Source of the DNA: Herpetosiphon aurantiacus DSM 785
Lineage (GTDB): Bacteria > Chloroflexota > Chloroflexia > Chloroflexales > Herpetosiphonaceae
NCBI GenBank assembly: GCA_000018565.1
Contig: CP000875.1
Span: 4,293,199-4,357,198, forward strand
DNA length: 64,000 nucleotides
Direction: 5' to 3'
Shown: positions 63,363 to 64,000 of the stretch, piece after piece
Numbering within the stretch: position 1 is the stretch's first letter
Layout of the letters: each line of letters starts with the position of its first letter
The notes under the pieces: generated by a model
Database searches by the model: none
Told to the model about the DNA's origin: nothing
The model's input: only the letters and a program-made list of their open reading frames with translations
Program-made: the position numbers and the translations under genes

Positions 63363-63729
63363 CATATTAGGGGCTGGGGATCGGGAAATAGAACATAGAG
63401 CATAGAACATAGAACATTGTGAATATGGCTATTGGCTATCGGAATATGCTTGGAATTCCAATGATTCAGTAATTCTATAGCTGTAATGGTTCATTCCCTC
63501 ACCTCCAGCCCCTCTCCCACTGCGGCGGGCGAGGGGCGCATGCCTGGAGCCGTTCCACCTCGCCTCGCGTGCGGGAGAGGGGGTCAGGGGGTGAGGGAAC
63601 GCTAGCGGTTGTTCAGGCGATAAACCATTACACTATCGCCAATGTTCTTCGTATGCTTCACGATTAAGCAATGTCCCGATCCCCTATCCCCAACAACCGA
63701 TCCCCACGTTACAAAGGAGCACCAAAACC
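63363..63729. other. Repeat-filled intergenic region between CBM2 genes
   Basis: It contains AACATAGAGCATAGAACATA repeats (63384-63420), the fullest family A palindrome, and a CCCGATCCCCTATCCCCAAC leader string before the next gene. No gene is visible. Confidence 0.8.
63482..63632. repeat. Dispersed long palindrome, family A copy 6 (full length)
   Basis: TGTAATGGTT at 63482-63491 pairs with AACCATTACA at 63623-63632, and the GC-rich core in between (CCCTCACCTCCAGCCCCTCT and GAGAGGGGGTCAGGGGGTGA) pairs as well. At about 151 bases this is the best preserved unit and defines the outer limits of the family. Confidence 0.88.
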
Positions 63730-64000
63730 ATGAACTATCGCTGGCGAATATGCCTGCTATTAATTGCAACAATACTGAGTACATTTAGTTACACCAATAC
63801 CAATGCCCAAAGTGGCCTAAGTTGCCAAGTTAATTATGCGCTTACCAACCAATGGGGCGGCGGGTTTCAAGCCGATGTGGTGGTGCGCAACACCGGAACC
63901 AGCGCGATCAACGGCTGGACGGTTGCTTGGAGTGCCGCCAGCGGCCAGCAAATTGGCCAAATGTGGAATGCAACCTTTACCCAAAGTGGCACGCAAGTTA
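63730..64000 (+). CDS. Secreted CBM2 protein (3' end outside window)
   Basis: Only the first 90 codons are visible: a signal peptide (1-27, LLLIATILSTFSYTNTNAQS) and most of a family 2 carbohydrate-binding module. The module is almost identical in DNA sequence to that of the pectate lyase gene at 61902, whereas the signal peptides differ. AAAGGAG lies 11 bases before the ATG. The catalytic part, if any, is outside the window; another plant-polysaccharide lyase or hydrolase is the likely continuation. Confidence 0.88.
   Translation, partial: MNYRWRICLLLIATILSTFSYTNTNAQSGLSCQVNYALTNQWGGGFQADVVVRNTGTSAINGWTVAWSAASGQQIGQMWNATFTQSGTQV

Overview
The window looks like a stretch of chromosome from a filamentous Chloroflexota bacterium, most probably Herpetosiphon or a close relative. 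This is inferred from the gene content: a guanylyltransferase fused to a phosphomutase-like domain, a MinCDE set, family 2 carbohydrate-binding modules with TRTP-rich linkers, many multidomain histidine kinases, a WXG100-calpain protein, and intergenic spaces full of short dispersed palindromes. I recognised no rRNA, tRNA, CRISPR array or prophage.

Layout. 1-4029 (minus): an operon of a MoxR-type AAA ATPase (cut by the window edge), a VWA protein, an unrecognised 445-residue protein and a zinc-finger SWIM-like protein. 4397-4993: a PIN-like (NYN) protein. 5034-9550 (minus): transglutaminase-like protease, ADP-ribosylglycohydrolase homologue with altered metal ligands, alpha-E protein and circularly permuted ATP-grasp protein. 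9806-11985: cdaA-cdaR for c-di-AMP synthesis. 11982-14903 (minus): a large P-loop/TPR/BTAD regulator. 15134-21496: a VOC protein, sugar nucleotidyltransferase fusion, minC-minD-minE and an AI-2E-type permease. 21620-23312: a GGDEF protein with a C-terminal ribbon-helix-helix-like segment and a Sak4/RecA-like ATPase. 23404-24893: a dispersed palindromic repeat split by an intact 1311-bp IS4-like element. 24931-29487 (minus): copper delivery genes (PCuAC, Sco), a DUF4177 protein, a GT9 glycosyltransferase and a CpXC protein. 29759-31775: ECF sigma factor, zf-HC2 anti-sigma factor and a bactofilin-like membrane protein behind an ECF-type promoter. 31848-32785: gluconokinase and a SWIM protein. 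32987-34713 (minus): cation/proton antiporter with a PII-like regulator. 34978-43466: a di-haem membrane protein, mnmE, a STAS membrane protein, acylphosphatase, a DJ-1/PfpI protein, a two-domain ABC permease, a hybrid histidine kinase and a SanA-like protein. 43798-45272: a WXG100-calpain protease followed by a lipoprotein. 45384-48369: a YgfZ-like protein, a DsbA/FrnE protein and SbcD. 48483-48660: a 178-bp MITE. 48739-51540: an SdhA/NadB-type flavoprotein and a divergent LysR regulator. 51516-59894 (minus): a DUF6915-like protein, a TPR-like protein, an arylsulfotransferase and two REC-GAF-kinase proteins. 60237-61067: panC. 61902-64000: secreted CBM2-pectate lyase and the start of a second CBM2 protein.

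Several groups read as working units: c-di-AMP synthase with its partner; Min division-site selection; copper insertion into cytochrome oxidase; an autoregulated ECF envelope-stress unit; and a possible secreted protease with a co-transcribed lipoprotein. The intergenic regions hold at least three repeat families. Two copies of the largest family have been used as insertion sites, one by the IS and one by the MITE, each with a clean target duplication.
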